Shown here in pieces: positions 44,023-53,308 of a stretch of 64,000 nucleotides of DNA (positions are counted from its first letter, which is position 1; each line of letters begins with the position of its first letter). The position numbers were made by a program, and so were the translations under genes. Below the pieces are notes generated by a model. It was not told where the DNA came from, did no database searches, and saw nothing but the letters and a program-made list of their open reading frames with translations. This DNA is from Mycobacterium sp. ITM-2016-00318 (GTDB taxonomy: Bacteria; Actinomycetota; Actinomycetes; Mycobacteriales; Mycobacteriaceae), in contig NZ_CP134400.1 of assembly GCF_002968285.2 (NCBI RefSeq), forward strand, positions 3,100,001-3,164,000, in the 5' to 3' direction.

Positions 44023-45482
44023 GTGACCGGGGCACGCTGTGGGGCGTCGGTCTCGGGCCGGGCGATCCTGAACTGGTGACGGTCAAGGCCGCCAGGGTGA
44101 TCGCGCAGGCCGATGTCGTCGCGTATCACAGCGCACGGCACGGACGCAGCATCGCCCGCGGCATCGCGGAGCCCTACCTGCGTGCGGGCCAGATCGAGGA
44201 GCACCTGGTCTATCCGGTCACCACCGAAACCACCGACCACCCCGGCGGCTATGCGGGTGCGATCGAGGACTTCTACCGCGAGGCAGCCGAGCGCATCGCC
44301 GTCCATCTGGACGCGGGCCGGGACGTGGCGCTGCTCGCCGAAGGCGATCCGCTGTTCTACAGCTCGTACATGCACATGCACACTCGGCTGACCGAGCGTT
44401 TCGACGCGGTGATCGTGCCGGGTGTGACGTCGGTCAGCGCGGCGTCGGCCGCGACCGGCACTCCCCTCGTCCAGGGCGACGAGGTGCTGACCATTCTCCC
44501 CGGCACGCTGCCCGTCGACGAACTCAAACGCAGGCTCGCCGACACCGACGCAGCCGTCGTACTGAAGCTCGGACGGTCGTTTCCCGCTGTGCGGGAGGCA
44601 CTTTCGTCGGCGGGACGGCTCGAGGAGACTTACTACGTCGAGCGGGCCAGCACGCCGCAGCAACGGGTGACGCCCGCAGCCGAGGTCGACGACGGCAAGG
44701 TGCCGTACTTCTCGCTCGCCATGCTGCCGGGGACCACCGCCAGACAGGCCAGTGCGGGCACCGTCGCCGTCGTTGGGCTAGGCCCGGGCGGCACCGACTG
44801 GATGACCCCGCAGAGCCGCCGCGAACTCGCCGCCGCCACCGACCTGATCGGCTACGGCCCATACCTTCAACGCGTCCGGCCCCGCGACGGACAACGCATG
44901 CATCCGAGCGACAACACCGACGAAACCGCCCGCGCCAGGCTGGCGTGCAGCCTCGCCGAGGAAGGCCGCGCCGTCGCCGTGGTGTCGTCGGGCGACCCCG
45001 GCGTCTTCGCGATGGCGACGGCCGTGCTCGAGGAGGCCAAGCAGTGGCCCGGCGTCGAGGTCCGCGTCATCCCGGCGATGACCGCGGCGCAGGCCGTCGC
45101 GAGCCGGGTCGGCGCACCACTCGGCCACGACTACGCCGTGATCTCGCTGTCCGACCGGCTCAAGCCGTGGGACGTCATCGCCGCCCGCCTCACCGCGGCG
45201 GCAGAGGCGGATCTGGTGCTCGCCATCTACAACCCCGCGTCCAAGACCCGCACCTGGCAGGTCGGCGCCATGCGGGATCTGTTGCTGGAGCACCGCGATC
45301 CGGGTACCCCGGTCGTGATCGGCCGTGATGTCTCCGGCCCGCGCGAAGAGGTGAAGGTCATCCGACTCGCCGACCTCGATGCCGCCGACGTGGACATGCG
45401 CTGCCTGCTGATCGTCGGATCGTCGCAGACCCAGTGGTACGACGATCGGGTGTTCACCCCGCGCAGGTACCCGTCGCTCTGA
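44019..45482 (+). CDS. cobIJ: Bifunctional precorrin-2 C20- / precorrin-3B C17-methyltransferase
   Basis: A 487-residue fusion of two SAM-dependent tetrapyrrole methylases. The CobI half (about 1-240) starts [19 protein letters not shown] and has the [16 protein letters not shown] site. The CobJ half (about 245-487) starts [18 protein letters not shown] and has [13 protein letters not shown] and [11 protein letters not shown]. The two reactions lie one step apart, with CobG acting between them. Start ATG 44019 overlaps the cobH stop; the longer upstream frame is a shadow. Confidence 0.96.
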   Translation: MSDRGTLWGVGLGPGDPELVTVKAARVIAQADVVAYHSARHGRSIARGIAEPYLRAGQIEEHLVYPVTTETTDHPGGYAGAIEDFYREAAERIAVHLDAGRDVALLAEGDPLFYSSYMHMHTRLTERFDAVIVPGVTSVSAASAATGTPLVQGDEVLTILPGTLPVDELKRRLADTDAAVVLKLGRSFPAVREALSSAGRLEETYYVERASTPQQRVTPAAEVDDGKVPYFSLAMLPGTTARQASAGTVAVVGLGPGGTDWMTPQSRRELAAATDLIGYGPYLQRVRPRDGQRMHPSDNTDETARARLACSLAEEGRAVAVVSSGDPGVFAMATAVLEEAKQWPGVEVRVIPAMTAAQAVASRVGAPLGHDYAVISLSDRLKPWDVIAARLTAAAEADLVLAIYNPASKTRTWQVGAMRDLLLEHRDPGTPVVIGRDVSGPREEVKVIRLADLDAADVDMRCLLIVGSSQTQWYDDRVFTPRRYPSL

Positions 45483-45497
45483 TACTGTCCGGCAGCC

Positions 45498-46565
45498 ATG
45501 ACCATTCCACGTGGACCCGAGAATGTAACGCCGGAGTGGCTCGGCTCCGTGCTGGGAGCCGACGTCAGCGGCGTCGAGGTCACGCCGATCGGCACCGGGC
45601 AGACCGGTGCCACCTACCGGGTGAGCGCGACGTACACGACCGAGCAGCCGGGTGCGCCAACGTCATTCGCGGTCAAACTGAGCGCACAGGACGACGCCGT
45701 CCGCGAGCGCGTCGCCCTCGGCTACCGCTCGGAGGTCGAGTTCTACTCGCGTATCGCGGACAAGATGGCCATCCCCGTTCCGCGTAGCTATCACACCGAG
45801 ATCTCCTCCGACGGCGCAGACGTCGTGCTGCTGCTCGCCGACATGGCTCCCGCGGTGCAGGGCGACCAAATCGCCGGCTGCTCGCCCGCAGAGGCGCAGC
45901 TCGCGGTCCAGGCCCTCGCCGGACTGCACGGCCCGAGCTGGTGCGATGCGCAGTGGATGGACCTGCCCGCCATCGTGATGCCGAAGCCGGGCGACGACGA
46001 CGCCGCCAACGGGCTCGGCGAGATCTCCCGCATGGCGGCCGACATCGTGATCGACCGGCTCGGCGCCCAGATCGCGCCCGAGGACCAGGAAACCCTTGTG
46101 GCCGCGATGTCGCTGGTGACCCCGTGGCTGAAGGCCGAGCCGAAGCGGTATGCCCTCATGCACGGCGACTACCGACTGGACAACATGCTGTTCGATCCCG
46201 ATCGCACGCGGATCACCGTGGTCGACTGGCAGACAGTCGGAATCGGTTTGCCCGGTCGCGATCTCGCGTACTTCACCGGAACAAGCCTCGAACCATCCGT
46301 GCGCGCGCGAATCGAACGCGATCTCGTCGAGCGCTATCACCGGTCACTGCTCGAATTCGGCGTCACCGGCTACGATCTCGACACCTGCTGGAGCGACTAC
46401 CGGCTCGGCGCGGTGCAGGTGCCGTTGCTGGTCGCGCTTGGCACCGCGTTCGCGTCGACGACCGAACGCGGTGACGACATGATGATGGCCATGTTGAGTC
46501 GCGGGTGCCGGGCCATCCGCGAGCTGGAGACGCTCGAGCTGATCAAGACCTACGAAGAGAGCTGA
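45498..46565 (+). CDS. Phosphotransferase (APH/ecdysteroid-kinase-like)
   Basis: A 355-residue small-molecule kinase with the HGDYRLDN motif at 222-229, DWQ at 243-245, and a phosphate-contact IGTGQTGATYRVSAT near 31-45. It is closely similar in layout to the kinase half at 18476-20455, suggesting a shared ancestor or substrate. It follows cobIJ by 15 bp and so may be co-transcribed, although nothing links it to cobalamin. Its 3' end overlaps that of cobK by 23 bp. Confidence 0.83.
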   Translation: MTIPRGPENVTPEWLGSVLGADVSGVEVTPIGTGQTGATYRVSATYTTEQPGAPTSFAVKLSAQDDAVRERVALGYRSEVEFYSRIADKMAIPVPRSYHTEISSDGADVVLLLADMAPAVQGDQIAGCSPAEAQLAVQALAGLHGPSWCDAQWMDLPAIVMPKPGDDDAANGLGEISRMAADIVIDRLGAQIAPEDQETLVAAMSLVTPWLKAEPKRYALMHGDYRLDNMLFDPDRTRITVVDWQTVGIGLPGRDLAYFTGTSLEPSVRARIERDLVERYHRSLLEFGVTGYDLDTCWSDYRLGAVQVPLLVALGTAFASTTERGDDMMMAMLSRGCRAIRELETLELIKTYEES

Positions 46566-47274
46566 CCCAGGCGACCGCGTCGTCGACCGTCGACACTGTG
46601 GCCACGCCGTCGGGCAAGGGCGGGCGATCGACCATCACCACCGGAATATCAAGCGCCGCAGCGGCATCCAGCTTCGGCCTGGTCATCTCGCCGCCGCTGT
46701 TCTTCGTCACCAAGCAGTCGATCCGATGTTCGGTGAGAAGCGCGCGTTCGTCGTCGTAACGGTACGGTCCACGCGACAGTACGATCTCATGGTGACGCGG
46801 CAACGTGTGCGGGTCGGGCGCGGTGACGGCGCGGATGAGGAACCACGCGTCGACATCGGAGAACACCTCGACACCCGACCGGCCCGTGGTCAGGAAGACG
46901 CGCCGAAAGTCATGGTCCTGAACGGCTTTCGCCGCATCCAGGTCGGAGGTCGCCGGGATGGCTTCGCCCTGGGGCCACGCGGGGCGTACGACGACCAGAT
47001 GCGGGATCTGCAGCGCGCCGCATGCTTTCGCCGCGTTGGCGGTGATCGTCGCCGCATAGGGGTGGGTGGCGTCGACGACGGCGTCTACCTCGGATTCGAT
47101 CAGCCAGCGCCGCATGCCGTTGACACCGCCGAAGCCGCCTATTCGGACGTCGCCGACGGGAAGCGCGGGATCGGGCACCCGGCCGGCCAGTGAACTGATC
47201 ACGGCGACGCCGGGATGCAGGCGCGCGGCGAGCGTTCGGGCCTCCGAGGTGCCGCCGAGCAGCAGCACGCGCAT
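46543..47274 (-). CDS. cobK: Precorrin-6A reductase
   Basis: A 243-residue NADPH-dependent reductase of the corrin ring. It starts RVLLLGGTSEARTLAARL, a Rossmann-like nucleotide site, and later has DATHPYAATITANAAKAC near 68-85, VFLTTGRSGVEVF and ECLVTKNSGGE-like CLVTKNSGGEMTRPKLDAA. ATG 47274 overlaps the cobM stop by one base (TGATG), so cobM and cobK are coupled. The frame extends far upstream only as a shadow. Confidence 0.95.
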   Translation of the reverse strand: MRVLLLGGTSEARTLAARLHPGVAVISSLAGRVPDPALPVGDVRIGGFGGVNGMRRWLIESEVDAVVDATHPYAATITANAAKACGALQIPHLVVVRPAWPQGEAIPATSDLDAAKAVQDHDFRRVFLTTGRSGVEVFSDVDAWFLIRAVTAPDPHTLPRHHEIVLSRGPYRYDDERALLTEHRIDCLVTKNSGGEMTRPKLDAAAALDIPVVMVDRPPLPDGVATVSTVDDAVAWVSSLRRS

Positions 47275-48029
47275 CAGTGCCGGTCCCCGCGTGTTCGGCC
47301 GGTCGAATACAGGTAGCTGTCGGCGAAGCCCTCGGCGGCCAGCACGTCGCCGACGACGATCACCGCCGTTCTGGTGATGTCCGCCGCATGTGTCTTGGCG
47401 GCGAGATCGGCGAGCGTGCACCGCAGCACGATCTCCTGCGGCCAGCTCGCGAACGCCACGACCGCACAAGGTGTTTCGGGGCGGTAGCCGCCTACCAGCA
47501 GCTCCGGGACGACCGCGTCGATCTGAGCGGCGGCCAGATGCAGCACCAGCGTTGCGCCCGGCGCCGACAACGATGCGAGGTCCTCGCCTTCCGGCATCGC
47601 TGTCGACAACGTCGCGACTCGCGTCAGGGTTACGGTCTGTGCGACTCCCGGTACGGTGAGCTCCCTGCCCAGCGCCGCCGCCGCCGCCGCGAAAGCCGGT
47701 ACGCCGGGGACGATCTGGTAGTCGATGCCGAGAACGTCGAGCCGCCTGCACTGCTCGGCGAGGGCGCTGTACAGCGACGGATCGCCCGAATGCAGCCGCG
47801 CCACATCGAGACCCGCTTTGTGCGCTTCGGCGATCTCGTGGATGATCGCGTCGAGCGTCAACGGCCCGGTGTCGACGACCTTGGCGTCCGGCGGGCACAG
47901 CGCCAGCAGGTCGTCGGGCATGATCGAGCCCGCGTAAAGGCACACCGGACAACTGCTCACCAGCCGCTGCCCCCTGACGGTGATCAGATCGGCTGAGCCG
48001 GGCCCGGCGCCGATGAAATAGACGGTCAT
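47274..48029 (-). CDS. cobM: Precorrin-4 C11-methyltransferase
   Basis: A 251-residue SAM-dependent methylase. It starts TVYFIGAGPGSADLITVRGQ, has the CPVCLYAGSIMPDDLL stretch near 29-44, and the site VARLHSGDPSLYSALAEQ near 75-92. ATG 48029 overlaps the cobL stop by 4 bp. Gene order cobL-cobM-cobK forms the second, minus-strand half of the aerobic pathway in this window. Confidence 0.95.
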   Translation of the reverse strand: MTVYFIGAGPGSADLITVRGQRLVSSCPVCLYAGSIMPDDLLALCPPDAKVVDTGPLTLDAIIHEIAEAHKAGLDVARLHSGDPSLYSALAEQCRRLDVLGIDYQIVPGVPAFAAAAAALGRELTVPGVAQTVTLTRVATLSTAMPEGEDLASLSAPGATLVLHLAAAQIDAVVPELLVGGYRPETPCAVVAFASWPQEIVLRCTLADLAAKTHAADITRTAVIVVGDVLAAEGFADSYLYSTGRTRGDRH

Positions 48030-49204
48030 GCCTTGGTGACCGCCCACTGCATGACGGGCATCGCCGGCCGCCAACCGGTGAACGTGCCGAGCGGTTCCCC
48101 GAGGTAATGCTGGAATCGGCGCAGTTCGCCGCCGAGGCGTTGATACCACTGCGTCAGGAGGGCTTCCGATTCGATCGTCACGGCGTTCGCGACCAGTCGA
48201 CCGCCTGAAGGCAGCCGGTCGAAGCACGCGTCCAGGAGGCCGGTTTGCGTGAGCCCGCCGCCCACGAAGATCGCCGAGGGAACCGGCACGAAGTCGAATG
48301 CCTCCGGCGCGTCGGAGTGCACCTCTACGCGCGCGCCGAAAGCCACCGCATTGTCGGTGATTCGCTTGCGGCGCTGCTCGTCTCGCTCGAATGCGACAGC
48401 CCGGCAGCCCACTCCGCTGCGGCACCATTCGATCGCGATACTCCCGGAGCCGGCACCGACGTCCCAGAGGTATTCGCCGGGACGTGGTGCGAGTGCGGCC
48501 ATCGTGACGGCGCGGATCGACTGCTTGGTGATCTGCCCGTCGTTCGCGAACGAGTCGTCGGGCAGCACGCCGAACCGGCGTTCGTCGGGTAGGTATCGCA
48601 CGGCGATGACGTTCAGGTCGTCGACGTCTGCCGGCGGCCGCCGCACCCACTCGCGCGCCGTGGCCGACCGCCGCCGTTCCTCGGGACCGCCGAGCTGCTC
48701 GAGCACGGTGATCTCCGAGTCACCGCGCCCGGTTTCGGTGAGCAGCCGCGCCAGGTCTGTCGGGGTTGTGGCGTCGCGGGACATCACGACGGCCTGCCCG
48801 CCGCGGCGCACCGCGGTGTGAGTTTCCGCGGTGACGAGGCTGATGATCTCGGTGTCCTGAACGGTCCAGCCGACTCGTGAGCAGGCCAGCGTCACCGACG
48901 ACACGTGCGGAAGGACAGCGACCCGGTCGCTGCCGTACATCCGGATGAGGGTGCCGCCGACACCGTGCATCAGCGGGTCCCCGCTGGCGACGACGTGCAC
49001 GTCCCCGCCGACGCCGTCCAAAAGGGTACGCAGGGCGGGAAGCATCGGCGACGGCCACGGCCGCCTGACCGCTGAGATGCTGTCGTCGAGTAGATCCAGC
49101 TGCCGTCGGGACCCGAAAACGACGGTGGCCCGGCGCAATTCGGTCAGCGACGACGGCGCGAGGCCGGCGAGACCGTCGGCGCCTATGCCGACGACGACGA
49201 TCAC
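48026..49204 (-). CDS. cobL: Precorrin-6Y C5,15-methyltransferase (decarboxylating)
   Basis: A 392-residue fusion. The CbiE-like half (1-190) starts VVVGIGADGLAGL and has VVASGDPLMHGVGGTL. The CbiT-like half (about 210-392) has the Rossmann SAM motif LWDVGAGSGSIAIEW near 247-261 and the IFVGGGLT loop. It methylates C-5 and C-15 and removes the acetate side-chain carboxyl. GTG 49204 is the start. It is followed by overlapping cobM. Confidence 0.95.
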   Translation of the reverse strand: MIVVVGIGADGLAGLAPSSLTELRRATVVFGSRRQLDLLDDSISAVRRPWPSPMLPALRTLLDGVGGDVHVVASGDPLMHGVGGTLIRMYGSDRVAVLPHVSSVTLACSRVGWTVQDTEIISLVTAETHTAVRRGGQAVVMSRDATTPTDLARLLTETGRGDSEITVLEQLGGPEERRRSATAREWVRRPPADVDDLNVIAVRYLPDERRFGVLPDDSFANDGQITKQSIRAVTMAALAPRPGEYLWDVGAGSGSIAIEWCRSGVGCRAVAFERDEQRRKRITDNAVAFGARVEVHSDAPEAFDFVPVPSAIFVGGGLTQTGLLDACFDRLPSGGRLVANAVTIESEALLTQWYQRLGGELRRFQHYLGEPLGTFTGWRPAMPVMQWAVTKA

Positions 49205-49215
49205 CGGATCCCTCG

Positions 49216-49237
49216 GCTCTTCGCGCGAGCGCTCATC
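49216..49237. repeat. Dispersed 22-bp repeat, copy 1 (GCTCTTCGCGCGAGCGCTCA...)
   Basis: It spans the end of the SDR gene and the gap before cobL. A second copy with two mismatches lies inside helY at 56251-56272. Confidence 0.5.
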
Positions 49238-49997
49238 GCGGCATCCTTCGCCACACCCATTGGGGTAACAGTCGCATGCCGACGAAGAACGGTTGCAGAG
49301 TCCACGGAATCCACACCGTGCGGCGACCTTTGGCGAGCGCTTTGGCGGTGGCCTCAGCGACCTGCGGGGGCGTGCTCGACATCGGTGCGGGTTTCATCCC
49401 CTCGGTCATCCTGCCGATCACGAAGCCCGGTCGGACGAGCAGAAGCCGCACCCTGGAACCGTGCAGCGCGTCGGAAAGGCCGCTGCAGAAGCCGTCCAGC
49501 CCTGCCTTCGCCGAACCGTAGACATAGTTGGCGCGACGCACCCGCACCCCGGCAACCGACGAGAACACGACGATCGCGCCTTTCCCCGCCGTCCTCATGA
49601 CGTCGGCGAGCACGGTGAGCAGATTCGCCTGGGCGACGAAGTCGGTATGCAGGACGGCGGACGCATGAGCGGGGTCCTTCTCTGCGCGGGCCTGGTCGCC
49701 GAGTACACCGAACGCGAGTACCGCCGTGCCGATCGATCCATGGTCGGCGACGATCGAGGCCACCAGCGAGGCGTGCGAGGGCAGGTCGTCGGCGTCGAAC
49801 CGGCGAACGTCGACCTTGGCCGCGCCTGCCTTCTCGACGGCTGCGACCTGCTCGGACAGCCGTTCGGGGCTGCGGGCCGCCAACACCACCGTCGCACCGG
49901 GTGCCAGCAATTGCGCGAGCTCGACGCCGATTTCACTCCGGCCACCGAAAATCACCACCGCGCCGCGGCTCGTGTCATCCACGGCTGTGATTATCAC
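49233..49997 (-). CDS. Short-chain dehydrogenase (DprE2-like, Rv2073c position)
   Basis: A 254-residue SDR oxidoreductase with nucleotide motif [15 protein letters not shown] near 14-28, the catalytic serine in [10 protein letters not shown] and the YVYGSAKAG Tyr-x3-Lys near 157-165. The GGRSEIG form is that of the DprE2-like subgroup, which reduces decaprenylphosphoryl keto-sugars. A C-terminal Trp-rich end ([10 protein letters not shown]) may touch the membrane. I use GTG 49997 and not the longer frame at 50030, which would overlap the divergent gene. Confidence 0.85.
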   Translation of the reverse strand: MIITAVDDTSRGAVVIFGGRSEIGVELAQLLAPGATVVLAARSPERLSEQVAAVEKAGAAKVDVRRFDADDLPSHASLVASIVADHGSIGTAVLAFGVLGDQARAEKDPAHASAVLHTDFVAQANLLTVLADVMRTAGKGAIVVFSSVAGVRVRRANYVYGSAKAGLDGFCSGLSDALHGSRVRLLLVRPGFVIGRMTEGMKPAPMSSTPPQVAEATAKALAKGRRTVWIPWTLQPFFVGMRLLPQWVWRRMPR

Positions 49998-50017
49998 CTG
50001 CGCTAGTTTGGAACCCG

Positions 50018-50431
50018 ATGGCGAACGCAACTACCCGGCTGACAAACGACGCGCTTGCGTTCCTGACCGAGCGCCATCTCGCGATGCTGACGACATTGCG
50101 TTCGGACAACTCGCCGCACGTCGTCGCGGTCGGATTCACCTTCGATCCGAAGACCCACATCGCCAGGGTGATCACCAGCGGCGGCTCGCAGAAGGCGGTC
50201 AACGCCGAACATCGCGGCATCGCCGTCCTCAGCCAGGTCGACGGCGCCCGTTGGCTGTCGCTGGAGGGCAGGGCGACTGTCAACACCGACCCCGAGGCCG
50301 TCCGGGACGCCGAACTCCGCTACGCGCAGCGCTACCGAACCCCGCGGATCAACCCGCGCCGGGTCGTGATCGAGGTCAGGGTCGAGCGGGTGCTGGGCTC
50401 CTCTGAGCTGCTGGATCGCACCGGCGACTAG
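50018..50431 (+). CDS. F420-dependent PPOX-class protein (Rv2074-like)
   Basis: A 137-residue split-barrel protein like Rv2074, which has been reported as an F420-dependent biliverdin reductase. The core [21 protein letters not shown] near 20-40, [17 protein letters not shown] near 51-67, and [14 protein letters not shown] near 74-87 match the family. ATG 50018 is the start. It is divergent from the SDR with only about 20 bp between starts, so promoters overlap or mRNAs are leaderless. Confidence 0.88.
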   Translation: MANATTRLTNDALAFLTERHLAMLTTLRSDNSPHVVAVGFTFDPKTHIARVITSGGSQKAVNAEHRGIAVLSQVDGARWLSLEGRATVNTDPEAVRDAELRYAQRYRTPRINPRRVVIEVRVERVLGSSELLDRTGD

Positions 50432-50496
50432 TCACTGAAATAACTTCCGCCACTTCGGTTTCAGAAGTCACACGAGGCGGACGGAATGTCGGTGGT

Positions 50497-50512
50497 TCGA
50501 ACTAGTGTTCGA
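50497..50512 (+). promoter_or_regulatory. LexA (SOS) box
   Basis: TCGAACTAGTGTTCGA is a perfect match to the mycobacterial SOS box TCGAAC-N4-GTTCGA. It ends 3 bp before ATG 50516. TAGTGT (50503-50508) inside it fits a -10 element for a leaderless transcript, so LexA would block the promoter directly. Confidence 0.88.
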
Positions 50513-50515
50513 AGT

Positions 50516-51907
50516 ATGAGTTCGGTCGCCGTGTTGAAGCGCATCGCCGCCATGCGCGCCGAACTCGACGCCGCGATGGCCGAGTCGGTCGACGGATCTG
50601 CTGCCGAGCGGACCGCCGCGACAGCTGAGTTCGAGGCGCTGGTTCGCCAGCTGCCTGCCCTGCAGCACCGGCTGGTGAACGGCCTGGGGGAGCTGCCGGT
50701 TGAGGAGTTGGGTGAGCCGTCGTTGGCCGCGGCGTTGTCCACGCTGTTACGGATCTCGCGCGAGGAAGCCAGCCGCCGGATCAAGGAAGCCAAGGATCTG
50801 GGGCCGCGCGTGGCGCTGACCGGCGAGCCGCTGGATCCGATGCTGTCCAACACCGCGGCTGCGCAGCTGCGCGGCGACATCGGGGTCGAGCACGTGAAGA
50901 TCATCCGGAAGTTCTTCAAAGACTTGCCTGGTTTCGTCGATCACGACACCCGCGAAGCCGCCGAAACCCAGCTCGCCGAGTTGGCGTGCGGGCTGGGCCC
51001 CGACCAATTACGCAAGGCCGCTGACCGGCTGGCGATGATCCTCGACCAAGACGGCGAACTATCAGACGCCGACCGCGTCAAGCGCAGCTACTTCACCAAG
51101 GGCAGGCAGCGGGCCGACGGCATGAGCGAGCTTCGCGGCAGTGCCGACCCCGAGCTCACCGCACTGCTCGACGTGGTGTTCGCCAAGTGGGCGGCACCGG
51201 GGATGTGCAACCCCGACCACGAAGCCCCCGGTGTGGACGGCGAACCCAGCCCCGAAGCGATCAGAAAAGACCTACGCACCGCCGGGCAGCGCAATCACGA
51301 CGCCCTCAAAGCCCTCTGCCGAGCCTTGTTGGCCTCCGGGCAACTCGGCAGCCACAAGGGACTGCCGATGACGATGGTCGTCTCCACGACTCTCAAAGAG
51401 CTGCAATCCGGTGCAGGTCATGCCGTCACCGGCGGCGGCACCCTGCTGCCGATGCGCGAGGTCATCAAGCAAGCCGCCGCGGCCCACCAGTACCTGTGCG
51501 TGTTCGACGACCACACCGCAGAGGCGCTGTATCTGGGCCGGGCGAAACGACTCGCTTCCAAGGCCCAACGCCTCGTGCTCTACGCCCGCGACCGCGGCTG
51601 CACGTTCCCCGGCTGCACCGCACCGGCGTATCACAGCGAGGCACACCACCGCAACGGCGACTGGTCCCAGGGCGGACTGACCAACATCGACGACCTCACT
51701 CTGGCCTGCGGCACAGACAACCGCCGCGTCAAACCCGGCGGCTGGACAACCCGCACCCGCGCCGACGGCCGCACCGAATGGATTCCACCGCCGAACCTCG
51801 ACACCGGGCAGCGACGCGTCAACAACTACCACCACCCCGAGCGCTACCTCATCCCCGACGAACACGCCACCGAAAACAGCGAGGGCGACGAAGACGAAAG
51901 TACCTGA
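50516..51907 (+). CDS. 13E12-type DUF222/HNH endonuclease-domain protein
   Basis: A 463-residue member of the mycobacterial 13E12 repeat family: DUF222 helical region from about 20 to 330 and a C-terminal HNH-type domain (RGCTFPGCTAPAYHSEAHHR near 361-380, then WSQGGLTNIDDLTLACGTDN). The HNH residues and flanking cysteines look intact. ATG 50516 is preferred over ATG 50486, because the LexA box lies between them. Induction by DNA damage is expected. The family is multicopy and of unsettled function. Confidence 0.88.
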   Translation: MSSVAVLKRIAAMRAELDAAMAESVDGSAAERTAATAEFEALVRQLPALQHRLVNGLGELPVEELGEPSLAAALSTLLRISREEASRRIKEAKDLGPRVALTGEPLDPMLSNTAAAQLRGDIGVEHVKIIRKFFKDLPGFVDHDTREAAETQLAELACGLGPDQLRKAADRLAMILDQDGELSDADRVKRSYFTKGRQRADGMSELRGSADPELTALLDVVFAKWAAPGMCNPDHEAPGVDGEPSPEAIRKDLRTAGQRNHDALKALCRALLASGQLGSHKGLPMTMVVSTTLKELQSGAGHAVTGGGTLLPMREVIKQAAAAHQYLCVFDDHTAEALYLGRAKRLASKAQRLVLYARDRGCTFPGCTAPAYHSEAHHRNGDWSQGGLTNIDDLTLACGTDNRRVKPGGWTTRTRADGRTEWIPPPNLDTGQRRVNNYHHPERYLIPDEHATENSEGDEDEST

Positions 51908-53050
51908 CTAGGAAGCTGATTCAGCGCCTGCGGGCACGACGATCAACTCGTGCGGGCGGCTGTTCACCGCTTCGGCACCGTCGGCGGTGACGATGACGAT
52001 GTCCTCGATACGGGCTCCCCACTCTCCGGGAAAGTAGATGCCCGGCTCCACTGAGAACGCCATGCCCTCGACGAGTGGCAGGTCGTTGCCCGCCACGATG
52101 TAGGGCTCCTCGTGCACCGACAACCCGATGCCGTGGCCAGTGCGATGCACGAACGCATCGGACAAACCCGCTTCGGCAAGCACATCGCGTGCGACGGCGT
52201 CCACGTGTTCGGCCGTGATTCCGGGGCGCACCGCCGCCACCGCCGCCTGCTGAGCGCGCTGCAGCACCGAATACCGCTGCGCCACTTCCTCGGTCGGCTC
52301 ACCGATGCTGTACGTCCTGGTCGAATCCGAGTTGTATCCCGGCTCGTACGGACCCCCGATGTCGACGACGACGATATCGCCGGTACGCAGCTCACGATCG
52401 GAGCACTCGTGGTGCGGGTCGGCGCCGTGCGGGCCTGACCCGACGATGATGAACGCCACCTCCGAATGCCCCTCGGCGACAATCGCTTCGGCGATGTCGG
52501 CCGCCACGTCGGCTTCGGTTCGGCCCGGCACGAGGAAGTCCGGCACCCGTGCGTGCACCCTGTCGATCGCAGCGCCCGCCTTGCGCAGGGCGTCGATCTC
52601 CGCACCGTCCTTGACCATCCGCAGGCGGCGCAACACATCTGTCGCGAGCACCGGCACCACGCCGAGCACCTCCGCCAGCGGCAGCAGATGCAACGCGGGC
52701 ATCGCATCGGTGACGGCAGTGGCCGCGGGCGCACCGCCGAGCGCGTCGGCCACCACCCGGTACGGATCCTCGCCATCCACCCAGTCGCGCACCGCGATGC
52801 CGAGCTCGGTGGCCGCCGATTCCTTCAGCGACGCCAGTTCCAGCCGCGGCACCACGATGGTCGGCTCGCCGGCGGCGGGCAGCACCAGCGCGGTGAGCCG
52901 CTCGAAGGTCTGTGCCCGCGAGCCGATCAAGTAGCGCAGGTCGTAGCCGGGAGTGATGACCAGACCGGCAAGCCCCGCGTCGGCGGCCGCCGCCGACGCC
53001 GCCCGAAGTCGTTGCGCGTACACATCGTTGCTGAATCGGCCCGCTGTCAT
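51908..53050 (-). CDS. pepE: Xaa-Pro dipeptidase/aminopeptidase, M24 family
   Basis: A 380-residue metallopeptidase. The creatinase-like N-terminal domain is followed by the pita-bread catalytic domain with metal ligands in VVVDIGGPYEPGYNSDSTRTY (two Asp), HRTGHGIGLSVHEEP (His), MAFSVEPGIYFPG (Glu) and GARIEDIVIV (Glu). It removes amino acids before proline in cytosolic peptides. ATG 53050 is the start. It matches the place of Rv2089c before Rv2090. Confidence 0.92.
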   Translation of the reverse strand: MTAGRFSNDVYAQRLRAASAAAADAGLAGLVITPGYDLRYLIGSRAQTFERLTALVLPAAGEPTIVVPRLELASLKESAATELGIAVRDWVDGEDPYRVVADALGGAPAATAVTDAMPALHLLPLAEVLGVVPVLATDVLRRLRMVKDGAEIDALRKAGAAIDRVHARVPDFLVPGRTEADVAADIAEAIVAEGHSEVAFIIVGSGPHGADPHHECSDRELRTGDIVVVDIGGPYEPGYNSDSTRTYSIGEPTEEVAQRYSVLQRAQQAAVAAVRPGITAEHVDAVARDVLAEAGLSDAFVHRTGHGIGLSVHEEPYIVAGNDLPLVEGMAFSVEPGIYFPGEWGARIEDIVIVTADGAEAVNSRPHELIVVPAGAESAS

Positions 53051-53060
53051 GGAAGCCAGG

Positions 53061-53291
53061 CTAATCGGGGCGCGAATAGCTGGCGACCTCGATCAGGTTG
53101 CCGTCCGGATCGCGGCAGTAGTGCGACGTCATGGGCCCGAGCGCATCCGTCTTGGTGACGGGTCCCTCTGTGACCGCCACGCCGCACGCCCGCAGATGCG
53201 CCCCGATCCCTTCAGGACTCGTCTCGGTGATGGCGTCGACGTTGCCGGTGTTGAGCACGACGTGGTCGATTCGATTCACTCGCAAGGCCAT
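53061..53291 (-). pseudogene. VOC/glyoxalase-fold protein with internal deletion
   Basis: A 76-residue ORF that begins like a VOC protein ([17 protein letters not shown]) and jumps directly to the second half (TETSPEGIGAHLRACGVAV, then SHYCRDPDGNLIEVASY). About 50-65 residues of the usual 120-130 are missing, including the centre of the fold, yet the frame stays open. One metal ligand (His in DHVV) and the terminal Glu (LIEVAS) remain. It looks like an in-frame deletion remnant, probably non-functional, though a half-domain dimer is conceivable. Confidence 0.7.
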
Positions 53292-53308
53292 ACCTCACGC
53301 TACTGTCG

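Noticed and set aside
50516..51907. Intact insertion element for the 13E12 gene
   Set aside because: No terminal inverted repeats or target duplication are seen around it, and the gene has its own LexA box and normal codon use.
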